Below are positions 21,298 through 32,202 of a stretch of 64,000 nucleotides of DNA, in pieces. The stretch's first letter is position 1. Each line of letters opens with the position of its first letter. This DNA is from Begonia masoniana. Lineage: Eukaryota > Streptophyta > Magnoliopsida > Cucurbitales > Begoniaceae. Made by a program: the position numbers and the translations under genes. Where the stretch lies: assembly GCA_022432975.1 (NCBI GenBank), contig CM039510.1:15332381-15396380 (forward strand), in the 5' to 3' direction. The notes beneath the pieces were generated by a model. It made no database searches and was not told the origin of the DNA. It worked only from the letters and a program-made list of their open reading frames with translations.

Positions 21298-21633
21298 GAA
21301 GTCCCCGGGCAAATGTTCACGAAAATTACAACTCAGGTAAGCAAAGATGGATCTTCTTCACAATCTCAAGGAACTAAGAGACCGGGCGGGTATTTGGATG
21401 ACCAGAAAGAAGGAAAGAAGCCAGGGGGAAGATATTTGTCATGTCCTAAGTGTTTGAAAGCTCATCCAGGTGAGTGTGGACAGTATGCGGATAAATGTTA
21501 CAACTGTTTTGAAATTGGCCATCTTTTCTGAGACTGTCCAAAGCCCAAAGTTACTCGGTGTTTCAAGTGCGGTGAGCCCGGACATATGGCCAAAGTTTGC
21601 CCTACATCAAAGAAAGATAATATGTTAAATTAG
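21298..21633 (+). pseudogene. gag: Gypsy gag C-terminal part, continuation of 2459-2792
   Basis: The frame resumes after the duplicated GAAGT and reads through a Ser/Gln-rich linker. It reaches CPKCLKAHPGEC and the first CCHC knuckle CYNCFEIGHLF, where TGA at 21529-21531 replaces the expected Arg codon. It continues to a second knuckle CFKCGEPGHMAKVCP and stops near 21633. No protease follows. This is the nucleic-acid-binding end of gag, disabled by the stop and the insertion. Confidence 0.88.
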
Positions 21634-22690
21634 TAGAGATGTTAAATTAGAGATGTTAAATTAGTTATGATAAACTTGCAAACAAGAAGGTTATTGAGTG
21701 ATGTGTTGTAAAAGAACTTAGGAGAATACGATTCAAAGGGATATAGAGAGTGTTGAATGAGATGAATGGGAACTCGTATGAAGAACGTTCGAGTGCATTA
21801 GGGAATAATGTTAAGTTAGAAAGTTTTGAAGGTTCAACTCATAGGTAATGAAATCGAAACTGATTTTTTTGTTAGGAGGTATAGTGAGTTAGAATGAGTG
21901 AGTACCATTGTAGGCAAGTAACGGGTAGGAGACTGGGTGAGTTGGAATAGAAAAAATAGAGTAGATTTAGTTCTTAAACTTTGGAGAGAATTTTGAGAGA
22001 AATTAGATATTTGTAATAGTGAGAAGAACTTGGGAAGGGTTTAGTAGTGTGCGAATTTGGGGAATAACTTAGGCTGAAGTTGATAAGTTTAAGTGGATAA
22101 GTTTAAGCATAGGTGTAAATTAGAATTCGAATGCTATTAGATCTCGGGTATTTAGATTTTTGCAATGCAAGATAGATGAGTTGCTAGCTTGTATTATGAA
22201 CTTTAAATGGACATAGGAAAGAGATAAGTGAGGAGATTAGTTAACTTTAGTGAATAGTTAAAAAGATAAGAGAGTTTACCATTAGAAATTGAGTATTTCA
22301 CAGGAAGTTGAGGAATTTAGAGGATATCATATAGAAAGGGAAGGAAGTTCACACGAAAATTATGTGAGTGAATTTAGAGGTAAGGTTAATTCAGGAAGTC
22401 TATGAAAGTTTCAATTCACAATTAATGAGGTGGTGTTAGGATAATCAATAAAATGTCATGATTATTGGGGGGAAATGAGTGTATGAGATGAGAATGATAA
22501 ACGAGTAATGAGAGAGTAGAATAGAAGGGAAAGTTGAAAGTTCAGAATTTAGGAAAATAAGTTTACTTGTTAAGTCTGTAGCGTGAAGCGAATTGAAGAA
22601 TTTAAAAGATATTGAATAAGAACGAATGAGAGTTCATATTGAAGTTATACGAGTAAACTTAGAAGTAAGTTGAATTTGAGAGAGTTATGC
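21634..22690 (+). other. Purine-rich non-coding filler after gag
   Basis: About 1.06 kb of A/G-rich DNA has stops throughout, in the place where protease, RT and integrase would lie. It ends at an X LTR terminus (22691). The composition resembles 35267-35570 and the reverse complement of 27834-28666, suggesting a gag-plus-filler type of non-autonomous element. Confidence 0.6.
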
Positions 22691-23298
22691 TGTAACACCC
22701 CCGAACCGACCACGGCTCGGTCCGTTACTTTGCTAACCAACCCCGCGTTTAAAACGTCGTTTAAACAATTTTCGTAGAATTTTCGACTAAAGACGATTAA
22801 TAATAAAAATAGTGAAAGTAACCCGACGTTATTGATTTAAAAATCAAAAATCGGCAATATAACGGCTAAAAGTTTAAAATCCAAAACCTGAAAAACAAAC
22901 ACATTTAAAAACACCATTTAACCAAATCCAAGTACTATATACACCAAAACAAAAATAACCAAACTAACACCACAAATCCAATCCCAAACAAACCAAATCT
23001 CAACCACAACCAAACCAAACATAACCAAACCAAACATAACCAATTATATACACCCCTCCATACTAACTCAAAACTAACCAAAACATATTACACAAAACTA
23101 ACCACAAAACCTCAAAATCTCCAATACAAGCCACAACCCGAAATCTAACTAAACTTAACCAAATACAAATCTCACATACATCCCAAAGACCATGGTCGAG
23201 ACGCCCCGACAACTGCCCGCACCGACACGCCCCATGCATCTCCTTCTGCTCCCAAGTCCTAGCTCACTCACTTAGCTCACCTGTAACCGCGTCGTTAC

Positions 23299-26200
23299 CT
23301 ACACCACAGAACACGCACACACACGTAAGCTTACGCTTAGCAAGTAGAGGACAACAAGTACAAATATACACTATGCACACACAACTCTCACACAATCCTA
23401 ACACATGCCGTTCCACCCCCAACATCTTTCGTAGCAAATCCACTCACAACATCTTACGTATACTCAGTGAGGCGCCTCTTGCAGAACCTCCCGAAGTTTT
23501 CCATATTTCAGACACTACTTCGCGACGAGGAACCACTACATATCTCTCGAAGCTTGCCATATTTCAGACACTACTTCGCGACGAGGAACCACTGCATATC
23601 TTTTGTGGAAACCTCCCGAAGCTTGCCATATTTCAGACACTACTTCGCGACGAGGAACCACTGCATATCTTTTGTGAAACCTCCCGAGCTTGCCATATTT
23701 CAGACACTACTTCGCGACGAGGAACCACTGCATATCTTTTGTGGAACCTCCCGAAGCTGCCATATTTCAGACACTACTTCGCGACGAGGAACCACTACAT
23801 ATCTTTTGTGGAAACCTCTCGAAGCTTGCCATATTTCAGACACTACTTCGCGACGAGGAACCACTGCATATCTTTTGTGAAACCTCCCGAGCTTGCCATA
23901 TTTCAGACACTACTTCGCGACGAGGAACCACTGCATATCTTTTGTGGAACCTCCCGAAGCTGCCATATTTCAGACACTACTTCGCGACGAGGAACCACTG
24001 CATATCTTTTGTGGAAACCTCTCGAAGCTTGCCATATTTCAGACACTACTTCGCGACGAGGAACCACTGCATATCTTTTGTGAAACCTCCCGAAGCTTGC
24101 CAATTTCAGACACTACTTCGCAATGAGGAACCACTGCATATCTTTTGTGAAACCTCCCGAGCTTGCCATATTTCAGACACTACTTCGCGACGAGGAACCA
24201 CTGCATATCTTTTGTGAAACCTCCCGAGCTTGCCATATTTCAGACACTACTTCGCGACGAGGAACCACTGCATATCTTTTGTGGAAACCTCCCGAAGCTT
24301 GCCATATTTCAGACACTACTTCGCGACGAGGAACCACTGCATATCTTTTGTGGAAACCTCCCGAAGCTTGCCATATTTCAGACACTACTTCGCGACGAGG
24401 AACCACTGCATATCTTTTGTGGAAACCTCCGAAGCTTGCCATATTCAGACACTACTTCGCGACGAGGAACCACTGCATATCTTTTGTGGAAACCTCCGAA
24501 GCTTGCCATATTTCAGACACTACTTCGCGACGAGGAACCACTGCATATCTTTTGTGGAAACCTCCCGAGCTTGCCATATTCAGACACTACTTCGCGACGA
24601 GGAACCACTGCATATCTTTTGTGGAAACCTCTCGAAGCTTGCCATATTCAGACACTACTTCGCGACGAGGAACCACTGCATATCTTTTGTGGAAACCTCC
24701 GAAGCTTGCCATATTCAGACACTACTTCGCAATGAGGAACCACTGCATATCTTTTGTGGAAACCTCTCGAAGCTTGCCATATTCAGACACTACTTCGCAA
24801 TGAGGAACCACTGCATATCTTTTGTGGAACCTCCCGAAGCTTGCCATATTCAGACACTACTTCGCGACGAGGAACCACTGCATATCTTTTGTGGAAACCT
24901 CCCGAAGCTTGCCATATTTCAGACACTACTTCGCGACGAGGAACCACTGCATATCTTTTGTGGAAACCTCTCGAAGCTTGCCATATTCAGACACTACTTC
25001 GCAATGAGGAACCACTGCATATCTTTTGTGGAAACCTCCCGAAGCTTGCCATATTCAGACACTACTTCGCAATGAGGAACCACTGCATATCTTTTGTGGA
25101 AACCTCCGAAGCTTGCCATATTTCAGACACTACTTCGCGATGAGGAACCACTGCATATCTTTTGTGGAAACCTCCCGAAGCTTGCCATATTTCAGACACT
25201 ACTTCGCGATGAGGAACCACTGCATATCTTTTGTGGAAACCTCTCGAAGCTTGCCATATTTCAGACACTACTTCGCGACGAGGAACCACTGCATATCTTT
25301 TGTGGAACCTCCCGAAGCTTGCCATATTCAGACACTACTTCGCAATGAGGAACCACTGCATATCTTTTGTGGAAACCTCCGAAGCTTGCCATATTCAGAC
25401 ACTACTTCGCAATGAGGAACCACTGCATATCTTTTGTGGAAACCTCCGAAGCTTGCCATATTTCAGACACTACTTCGCGACGAGGAACCACTGCATATCT
25501 TTTGTGGAACCTCCCGAAGCTTGCCATATTCAGACACTACTTCGCGACGAGGAACCACTGCATATCTTTTGTGGAAACCTCTCGAAGCTTGCCATATTTC
25601 AGACACTACTTCGCGACGAGGAACCACTGCATATCTTTTGTGAAACCTCCCGAAGCTTGCCATATTCAGACACTACTTCGCAATGAGGAACCACTGCATA
25701 TCTTTTGTGGAAACCTCTCGAAGCTTGCCATATTCAGACACTACTTCGCGACGAGGAACCACTGCATATCTTTTGTGGAAACCTCCGAAGCTTGCCATAT
25801 TCAGACACTACTTCGCGACGAGGAACCACTGCATATCTTTTGTGGAAACCTCCGAAGCTTGCCATATTCAGACACTACTTCGCGACGAGGAACCACTGCA
25901 TATCTTTTGTGGAAACCTCCGAAGCTTGCCATATTTCAGACACTACTTCGCGACGAGGAACCACTGCATATCTTTTGTGGAAACCTCCCGAAGCTTGCCA
26001 TATTTCAGACACTACTTCGCGACGAGGAACCACTGCATATCTTTTGTGGAAACCTCCCGAAGCTTGCCATATTTCAGACACTACTTCGTGACGAGGAACC
26101 ACTACATATCTTTTGTGGAAACCTCCCGAAGCTTGCCATATTTCAGACACTACTTCGCGACGAGGAACCACTGCATACTTTTGTGGAAACCTCCCGAAGC

Positions 26201-26606
26201 TTGCCATATTTCAGACACTACTTCGCGACGATGAACCCTCGCCAATCTGTTGTGGAAACCTCCCGAAGCTTGCCATATTTCAGACGCTACTTCGCGACGA
26301 AGAACCACCGCCAACAGACCACTTTCAATCCATATCGTACTCACATTTCAAAACCATGCTTAACCACAACCAAACATTTAAAACCATGCTTAACCAAACA
26401 AAACATTTAAAACCATACTTAACCAAACATTTAAGCAACCAAATCAGAACAAAGCAACCAAATAAGCAAACAATCTCAAACACTAACAATAACAACCCAG
26501 CAATTCATCAAACAATACTCAAACACTAACAATACACTATCAAACAATAAATCCAACCGTTCTGTGGTGTAGGCCCGAAGGCAACAAACACACGCCCACT
26601 ACTTAC
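23299..26606 (-). promoter_or_regulatory. LTR intron-like module expanded to 3.3 kb (X LTR)
   Basis: The minus-strand donor is CAG|GTAAGT (GTAAGT at 26601-26606). P1 is GCC-TTCG-GGC (26573-26582), a UUCG-type hairpin. P2 is a perfect 14-bp inverted repeat, GTTCTGTGGTGTAG at 26559-26572 and CTACACCACAGAAC at 23299-23312 (plus strand). It ends at the acceptor TGTAG|GTAAC. P3 is TAAGC-GTAA-GCTTA (23326-23339). The whole array lies between P2 and P3. Confidence 0.68.
23485..26310. repeat. Tandem array of about 68-bp units, about 41 copies
   Basis: The unit runs from GCCATATTTCAGACACTACT through CGCGACGAGGAACCACTGCA to CTTTTGTGGAAACCTCCCG. It is 66-69 bp long because of 1-base indels at three points (TTT/TT, CCC/CC, GAAGC/GAGC). 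Variants such as CAATGAGG replace CGACGAGG in blocks, showing local amplification. The outermost units at both ends are the most diverged. The ORFs on both strands (SDTTSRRGTT- and FRHYFATRNH-type peptides) are repeat artefacts. Confidence 0.96.
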
Positions 26607-27833
26607 CTGAACTCCCGCACGTGTTGGCTCACTCTGAGTATACAATTCACTCGCTCGATAACCTAGCACATTAATGGAAAAATCACTTAAAATCACCAAA
26701 ACATAAACTAAAGGATATTTACTAAATTTCTCATACAACCAAACTAACTTTTCAAAATAAAAACCCCAACACCCGATTTTTCACCAATTTCCACTATCTA
26801 ACTTCAATCGGTCATAACTCTCTCATTTTTTAACGGATTTCGACGTGCCACCCCAATTCGGAAACCTCTATACGTCTACTATCCATTGAAATGCTTAAAT
26901 TAAGCAAACAAAACACTTAGCCAATCCGAAAATGCACCAACAGATTCGGCCCCCATTTTACATAAAACCCAGTTTTGCACAATTTCACCAATTCACTCCT
27001 CTAACCACCTAAACAATCTAAACTAACCTATCTAAAGCTTAAATAACCAAATCTAGGAAGAACACTCATCCAAGAACCCAAAATTCGGAGCTCTCAAGCT
27101 AGGGTTTCCAAACCCTAACTAAAACTCACACAAACTCCATCAAAACACTAAAAATCAACCCTAAGTTGCATCAAACATAAAACCCACTTAAACTCTTACC
27201 TTAAAGCTTGAGAAAATGGAAGATTGAAGGAAGGAGATACACTTCAATGGCTGCCACGATTTGGCGAAGAAGGAGAAGAGAAAAATTGATTTTTCACCTT
27301 TTTTACTTTTCCATTTTTATAAAACCAATTCTCTACCTTTGATTTTCCTCCTCACAACTTTTAAAAATTAAAAGTTAACCCTCCCTTTTTCACTCAAGCT
27401 TTCAACGCCAAAGACCTCCCTCATCACTCATTATTGCATGTAATTTACTTTGAATTTTCAACAATTAATTCCTATTGGTCCACTTGTTGTTTTGACTTTT
27501 CAAAATGTGTTTGTTTTGAATTTTCAACTCACTTCTCCTTCAACTTTTCCAACGTGAACCACTCTTTTAATCCCTTATTTTTACATTTCATTTTCATCAC
27601 AAACTCTTCATTCCTATTGGTTGTTACATACTTTTGACTTTTCAACCACAAATTTCTATTGGTTCATTGTTAGTTTGACTTTTCTTCAACATTTGAAACC
27701 TATCCTTATTTGATTTGTTAACTTCATTCTTCTTCCTTTTTCATTATTTCTAAACCTTTCATTACTAAACATAATCCCTCTAAACGATTACTCTTAGGCC
27801 TATATGCGTTATAGAAAAATCTCGGGTGTTACA

Positions 27834-28666
27834 ATCCACCCTCCTTACAAAAATTTTGTCCTCAAAATTTGCGTACCTTAGTATTCTTCCACTTACTCCT
27901 TCTAAGCTCATCTCCTAACTTCGTGCGTTGCCACAATAAATCCCAACTACATTACCATCTTAAGCTTCCATTGGCCTTGACATGATAAATTTTCACCTAT
28001 AATCTCAAACTCTTCTAACTAAGTTCTCAACTCTAGTCTCAATTCTAGTCTTCCTTCAAGCTAATTGCATCATCACCTTACTTTCAAAATACGCACCTAA
28101 TTACTTCAAACCATCATAACATTTTATTCCTTCACACTCAAAGCTCTCAATACATAATCTATCCCTTATTCTTTCAAAATATAAAATGACTTACGCTCGA
28201 TTTAACCAACTTCGACTGTAATTATCACCAAACACTTTCAAATTCTTAAGTCTAAACCAACTCGTTCTCACTATTCACTCAATATTTTAAATAGTGTACC
28301 CTAACTTTACTTTAACTCTCAACCTTCCTCAATTACATAACACTAAAAACTTAGCGAATAACTTCTTATCCTAAGTTCTCAGTTCAAAATTCCCCTCTAA
28401 AATAGTATCTCATCTTACACCTATTCGTTACTCATTTTAACATCATCCACGCACTCTGAACTCTCACTACCTAAACCAATCTACTATGCTCTCGAAGTAC
28501 TAGAGTGCTCATAATTACCTTACTACACTCAATTTATCTCACTTCTATTTCATTCATAACCACACACTCTCAAAGTCTTAGTTTCGGTGTATTCCCACTT
28601 CGACTCTAGCCCATGTCCACTACTCAACACTTTATAAATCAATATCCCCAAAATTCATTTTGCTCA
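27834..28666 (-). other. Non-coding interior of X element (3' part)
   Basis: On the minus strand it is purine-rich and ends with a GGACAAAATTTTTGT-like segment and a polypurine tract (27834-27848) before the X LTR. It has no pol frame. It is cut at 28667 by the truncated Y LTR. The same arrangement precedes the other X LTR at 35267-35570. Confidence 0.65.
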
Positions 28667-28913
28667 CAATAGGTGAGTTTTACTTTGATCTCTCGTTGTT
28701 TTAGTGATTATAGGTAATAGAGAGGGTTGTAGATGTGTATTTTGAGAATGTTGAGAATAGGAGTTGAGTTCGGGTTTTGGTGATAAATCGGGAACGCTCG
28801 AGGAACTAAGCTTCCAACTAGTTTCCTTAGATTTCTGGATAGTTTAGAATGAAGTTAAGTAATGTTATGCTTATGTTTTAGGTGAGCCAACTCTTGAAGT
28901 AGCTTACAACCAG

Positions 28914-29393
28914 GTAAGTGGAGTATGTGTATGCCTTCGGGTCTACATCACAAAACAGTAGGTTTATGCTTGCTTGAATGTTTCCAGTATGTCATCCATC
29001 ATGTTTTATTGAATGAGTACGAAAATGAATTTACATGTAATGGCATGGTAAGGCATGAGTAGTTTGATTCACCTGTTAAGGGAACTAATTCGCCCCTTAA
29101 TCGAGAAGAAGATGTTATGACTTTGGGAAAACTGATCCACTTCCCATTGAACAGGGGGATCAGATCAGCAGTTAAGGGAACTAATCTGTCCCTTAATCGA
29201 GAAGAGGATGTTATGACTTTGGAAAAACTGATCCACTCCCCATCGAACAGCAGGATCAGATCAGAGAATGAACACAAATGCAACTGAGATGTGAAAGTAG
29301 AAAGTGCATGATTAGTATTTATGAATTTAGTATTTCATTCATATTTGCTCTACTTATTTAGCATTAGGCTAATAGATGAGTTTTGTGATGTAG
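28914..29393 (+). promoter_or_regulatory. LTR intron-like module (Y LTR)
   Basis: The donor is CCAG|GTAAGT. P1 is GCC-TTCG-GGT (28933-28942). P2 pairs CTACATCACAAAAC (28943-28956) with GTTTTGTGATGTAG (29380-29393), 14 of 14, ending at the acceptor AG|GTGCTG. P3 is TTAGC-ATTAG-GCTAA (29358-29372). Between P2 and P3 lies a two-copy repeat of about 95 bp (29075-29265, TTAAGGGAACTAAT units). Confidence 0.68.
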
Positions 29394-29745
29394 GTGCTGA
29401 AGTAACCAAAGGTGAATTCTCTGAGTTTAGAGAAGAATAGGCAAAGTTGATGGAGCACATCTATGTCGCGGTTTGATGCACTGATGAGGCGGTTTAACAA
29501 ATGTCAGTATGTGAAGTCTTAGTGGAATTGTTTTGTTAAGTGTGCTGAGAATTTTAATGACAGTGGTAGTTTTAATGTTTTAATACATTTTGAGATTATC
29601 GATTATGAAAACATGTTGGTTTTAACTGTAGTTCTCCTTTCTAGATTTTGAACAATTTTATGGATTCAGGTTGTGTTGAATGGTTGCTGTCAAATTTGCA
29701 AGTCCTTTTAGTAGTAAGAGTTGTCCGTTTGTTTAAAGTGTTACT

Positions 29746-30140
29746 GTTCACCGGTAGATGTTGTCTACCGATAGATGTTGTCTATCGGTGGATGTTGAGT
29801 GTACTGTTCACCGGTATATGCTGTCTATCGGTGGATGTTGTCTACCGGTGGATGTTGAGTGTACTGTTCACCGGTAGATATTGGGTGATAGAGTCGAGTG
29901 TTATTGTTGAGCGGTAGATGTGAGTAGTCGACGTGTCGTCGGCAGATTTGAGCAGTAGATGCGAGAAGTCAACGTGTCGTTCGGCTGACGTGAGCGGTGG
30001 ATGTTGGCAACAGAAGATTCTTTGTTTCTTCTTCTACCGCTGACACTGTTTAGCGGTGGATGTCTTCTATTCCCGTTTCTACAGCCGAGACTATTCTATC
30101 TCTATTTCTACCGCTGGAACTATTCAACGGTAGATGTGTT
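29746..30140. repeat. ACCGGTAGATGTTG motif cluster in Y LTR
   Basis: Many copies of CACCGGTAGATG, CTACCGATAGATG and CTATCGGTGGATG recur, spaced about 20-40 bp, with complementary versions (CTACCGCTGACACT). They could form many alternative short hairpins. Related clusters are at 34668-35060 and, reversed, at 55560-55880. Confidence 0.8.
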
Positions 30141-30355
30141 CTGTTTTCCCTTTGTCTTCTTTCAACCAACTGTCTCTAATATTTTAATCATTTAATAAAT
30201 GTTGTTTTATATAAATGTTTTCCGTTGCAAGTTTTAACGTTTAAAGGGTCAAATATTGATCGTTGAATGAAATTTTAAAAGTTTCTCAAAATGTCATAGT
30301 TCCGTTCATCATTTTGCGTAGCGAACTGGGTTCATAAAACTCGGGGCGTTACAGT

Positions 30356-30368
30356 TTGGTATCAGAGA
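30356..30368 (+). other. Primer binding site of Y element
   Basis: TGGTATCAGAGAC is 3 bases after the LTR end. It is complementary to the initiator-Met tRNA 3' end for its first 11 or so bases. The same site occurs reversed at 55222-55234. Confidence 0.85.
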
Positions 30369-30508
30369 CATTTTGTTAAACCGTTCAAAAGATCACTCAT
30401 TAGTACCGATCGTCGCATGGAAGTACTCCAACAACTGTAAGTGTTTATGTTAACCTTAGTTATTAGATATTTATGAGAGTAATTAACCTAGTCTAGGAAT
30501 ATAGAAAA

Positions 30509-31153
30509 ATGGCTAGACGACCAGGAAGACCAAGAGTACCGAGAGAGATGCCAAATTTGAGAACTGAGGAGGATCCTAGTGTGATTAGGGAGCTGACAGC
30601 TTTAGTACGTCAGCATTCTGAACAACTGGGACTACTTTTGAACCGAGATGTGCAAGGGAGTGCCAACTCGTGTTCCAACAATGAGCAAACAGGAGACAGA
30701 TTCCGGAGATTGCAACTGCCCACATTTGATGGACAGTCATCCAATTCGTTAGTTGTTGAGGGATGGCTTAGGAAGATTGAGAGTATGTTCAGGTGTGCCA
30801 AAGTTGGAGAAGGAGACAGAGTCAACTTGGCAACATTCCATTTAGCTGGTGATGCTCTACTTTGGGTGGAGACAATGGAGACCACCACTGATGTTCTGGC
30901 CATGTCTTGGACACAATTCAAGGAGACTTTTTATGAGAAATACTTTAGCAGCACCGTCCAGACTAGAAAGAAGGTGGAGTTTCTGAACTTGAAGCAGACG
31001 GGGTCTGTGTCTGAGTACAATAGACAGTTTGAGTCCCTGTCCAGGTTTGCTAGACACCTTGTACACAAGAATGAGGATAAGGGATTTCAATTTATGAATG
31101 GACTGAAACCAGAGATTTACAGAGGAGTCAAATTTTCGGGTATTAAAGGTTTG
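30509..31153 (+). pseudogene. gag: Y element gag, truncated by LTR insertion
   Basis: It opens at 30509 with MARRPGRPRVPREMPNLRTE, about 140 bases after the PBS. It runs intact through FDGQSSNSLVVEGWLRKIE, the capsid segment with MSWTQFKETFYEKYF, and LKQTGSVSEYNRQFESLSRF to EIYRGVKFSGIKGL. A Z LTR terminus (TGTAACACCCGAC) interrupts it at 31154. The zinc-knuckle half is not found downstream. It is closely similar to the gag at 54445-55083 but without that copy's stop codon. Confidence 0.92.
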
Positions 31154-31313
31154 TGTAACACCCGACAACTTCAACCAGGTGACTCCCTAACTGTATTAAC
31201 GGTCATGAATATTCAATCTTCACGGTTTAGAGTTTTATACCAAGAATAATTAATTTCATGTGGATTTAACTAGGTTGAGTGGCAAAGTTGTAATAATGGA
31301 GGGAGATGACCAC

Positions 31314-31322
31314 TATATAAAG
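31314..31322 (+). promoter_or_regulatory. Candidate TATA box, Z LTR
   Basis: TATATAAAG lies about 410 bp upstream of the module donor and is followed by pyrimidine-rich leader sequence (CTTCTCTCCC). Confidence 0.55.
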
Positions 31323-31730
31323 AAAAAGGAAATGTTTTAAACCTCACTTGAACCACTGTAGCCGACACCTTCCTTTTCGGCGATTTCTTCTCTCCCAAGC
31401 TCTTGCTCTCTACTTTCAGCATACCCTCTTTGACGATCAGTTTTCTCATCCACTACTCGACTACTCCGTGCCCGAGGTAAGCAATAGACAACGTAGCTAT
31501 CTGTTAGTTCGTTTGCCCTGTTTTCTACTCGGCATTGGAGTTTTGGGTTTTCCAATGGCCGACTAATAATAAGAACATTTGAAATCTGAGAGTGGGAATG
31601 ACTCTTAGCTATCAGACCTTAGGATGACTTGAGATTAGAACTATTAGGATTTTGTTTTAACTACTGCAATGTAAATGTTTTAGGTGAAGAAGTTTGAAGA
31701 GAAAGGAGCTCAAAATGCTAAGGAGACCAG

Positions 31731-31767
31731 GTAAGTGAATGTATTAAGATTTTCGGCTAATAGAGCC
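31731..31767 (+). promoter_or_regulatory. LTR intron-like module, 5' part (Z LTR)
   Basis: The donor is CCAG|GTAAGT at 31731. P1 is GGCT-AATAG-AGCC (31755-31767) followed by CTACATCG. The P3-like TAAGCATTAGGCTA is at 33842-33855, but the P2 3' arm and acceptor were lost at the rearrangement junction. Confidence 0.55.
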
Positions 31768-32202
31768 CTACATCGTGGGAGTACTAGGTTGTTTAGATGT
31801 CTAATGTTTACCTTATGATAATGAGCTTGTCTGCACTTGAAGGACTGATGAATGTTGTGAGTTATACTATTTGATGACCTGCTAGTGAATGTGAAGTTGT
31901 CTGCTCTGGTATGATCCTTGTCATAGTCTGATGGGTTAAAAGTTCTCATGTTCATGCATCATGAATGATTCTCAAGCATAAGAAAATGTTTTAATGCATG
32001 TTTTCCATGAACAGAATATGTATGTATATATGTATATATATAAGATTTATGCAACGTGAACTAAGTGAGGGTTGGGGGCGGTTCGGCGTATGTCACAGTC
32101 CAAAGAGGGACATATGAATATGACCCGCAGTAGGGAACAAGATCAAACTCACTGTCGAACCCCCTTTACCGGCACAAATCCTCTCTTAATCCACACAACC
32201 TA

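Larger units (their letters stand above)
22691..27833 (-). mobile_element. Family X gypsy 3' LTR with large internal array
   Basis: The minus-strand start is TGTAACACCCGAG at 27833, preceded by a polypurine tract, so it is a 3' LTR. The end is TTCGGGGGTGTTACA at 22691. It is the same family as 35571-41374. Without the roughly 2.8-kb array it would be about 2.3 kb. It includes the intron-like module 23299-26606. Open frames up to 347 aa inside come only from the array. Confidence 0.88.
28667..30352 (+). mobile_element. Family Y gypsy 5' LTR, 5'-truncated
   Basis: It begins within Y LTR sequence (TAGGTGAGTTTTAC matches the Y LTR at about 57005-57018 reversed) and ends GGGGCGTTACA at 30352, followed by a PBS and gag. 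It contains the module 28914-29393 and the ACCGGTAGATG motif cluster 29746-30140. The promoter-proximal part is lost. Confidence 0.85.

Noticed and set aside
23373..26529. Multiple 60-350 aa frames with SDTTSRRGTT repeats, and CRISPR-like periodicity
   Set aside because: The tandem units are contiguous with no unique spacers, and the frames break at 1-base indels. This is a satellite inside an LTR, not a CRISPR array or gene.
30509..31249. A complete 246-aa gag with its own C-terminus
   Set aside because: The last 30 or so residues are read from an inserted Z LTR starting at 31154, so gag is truncated there.
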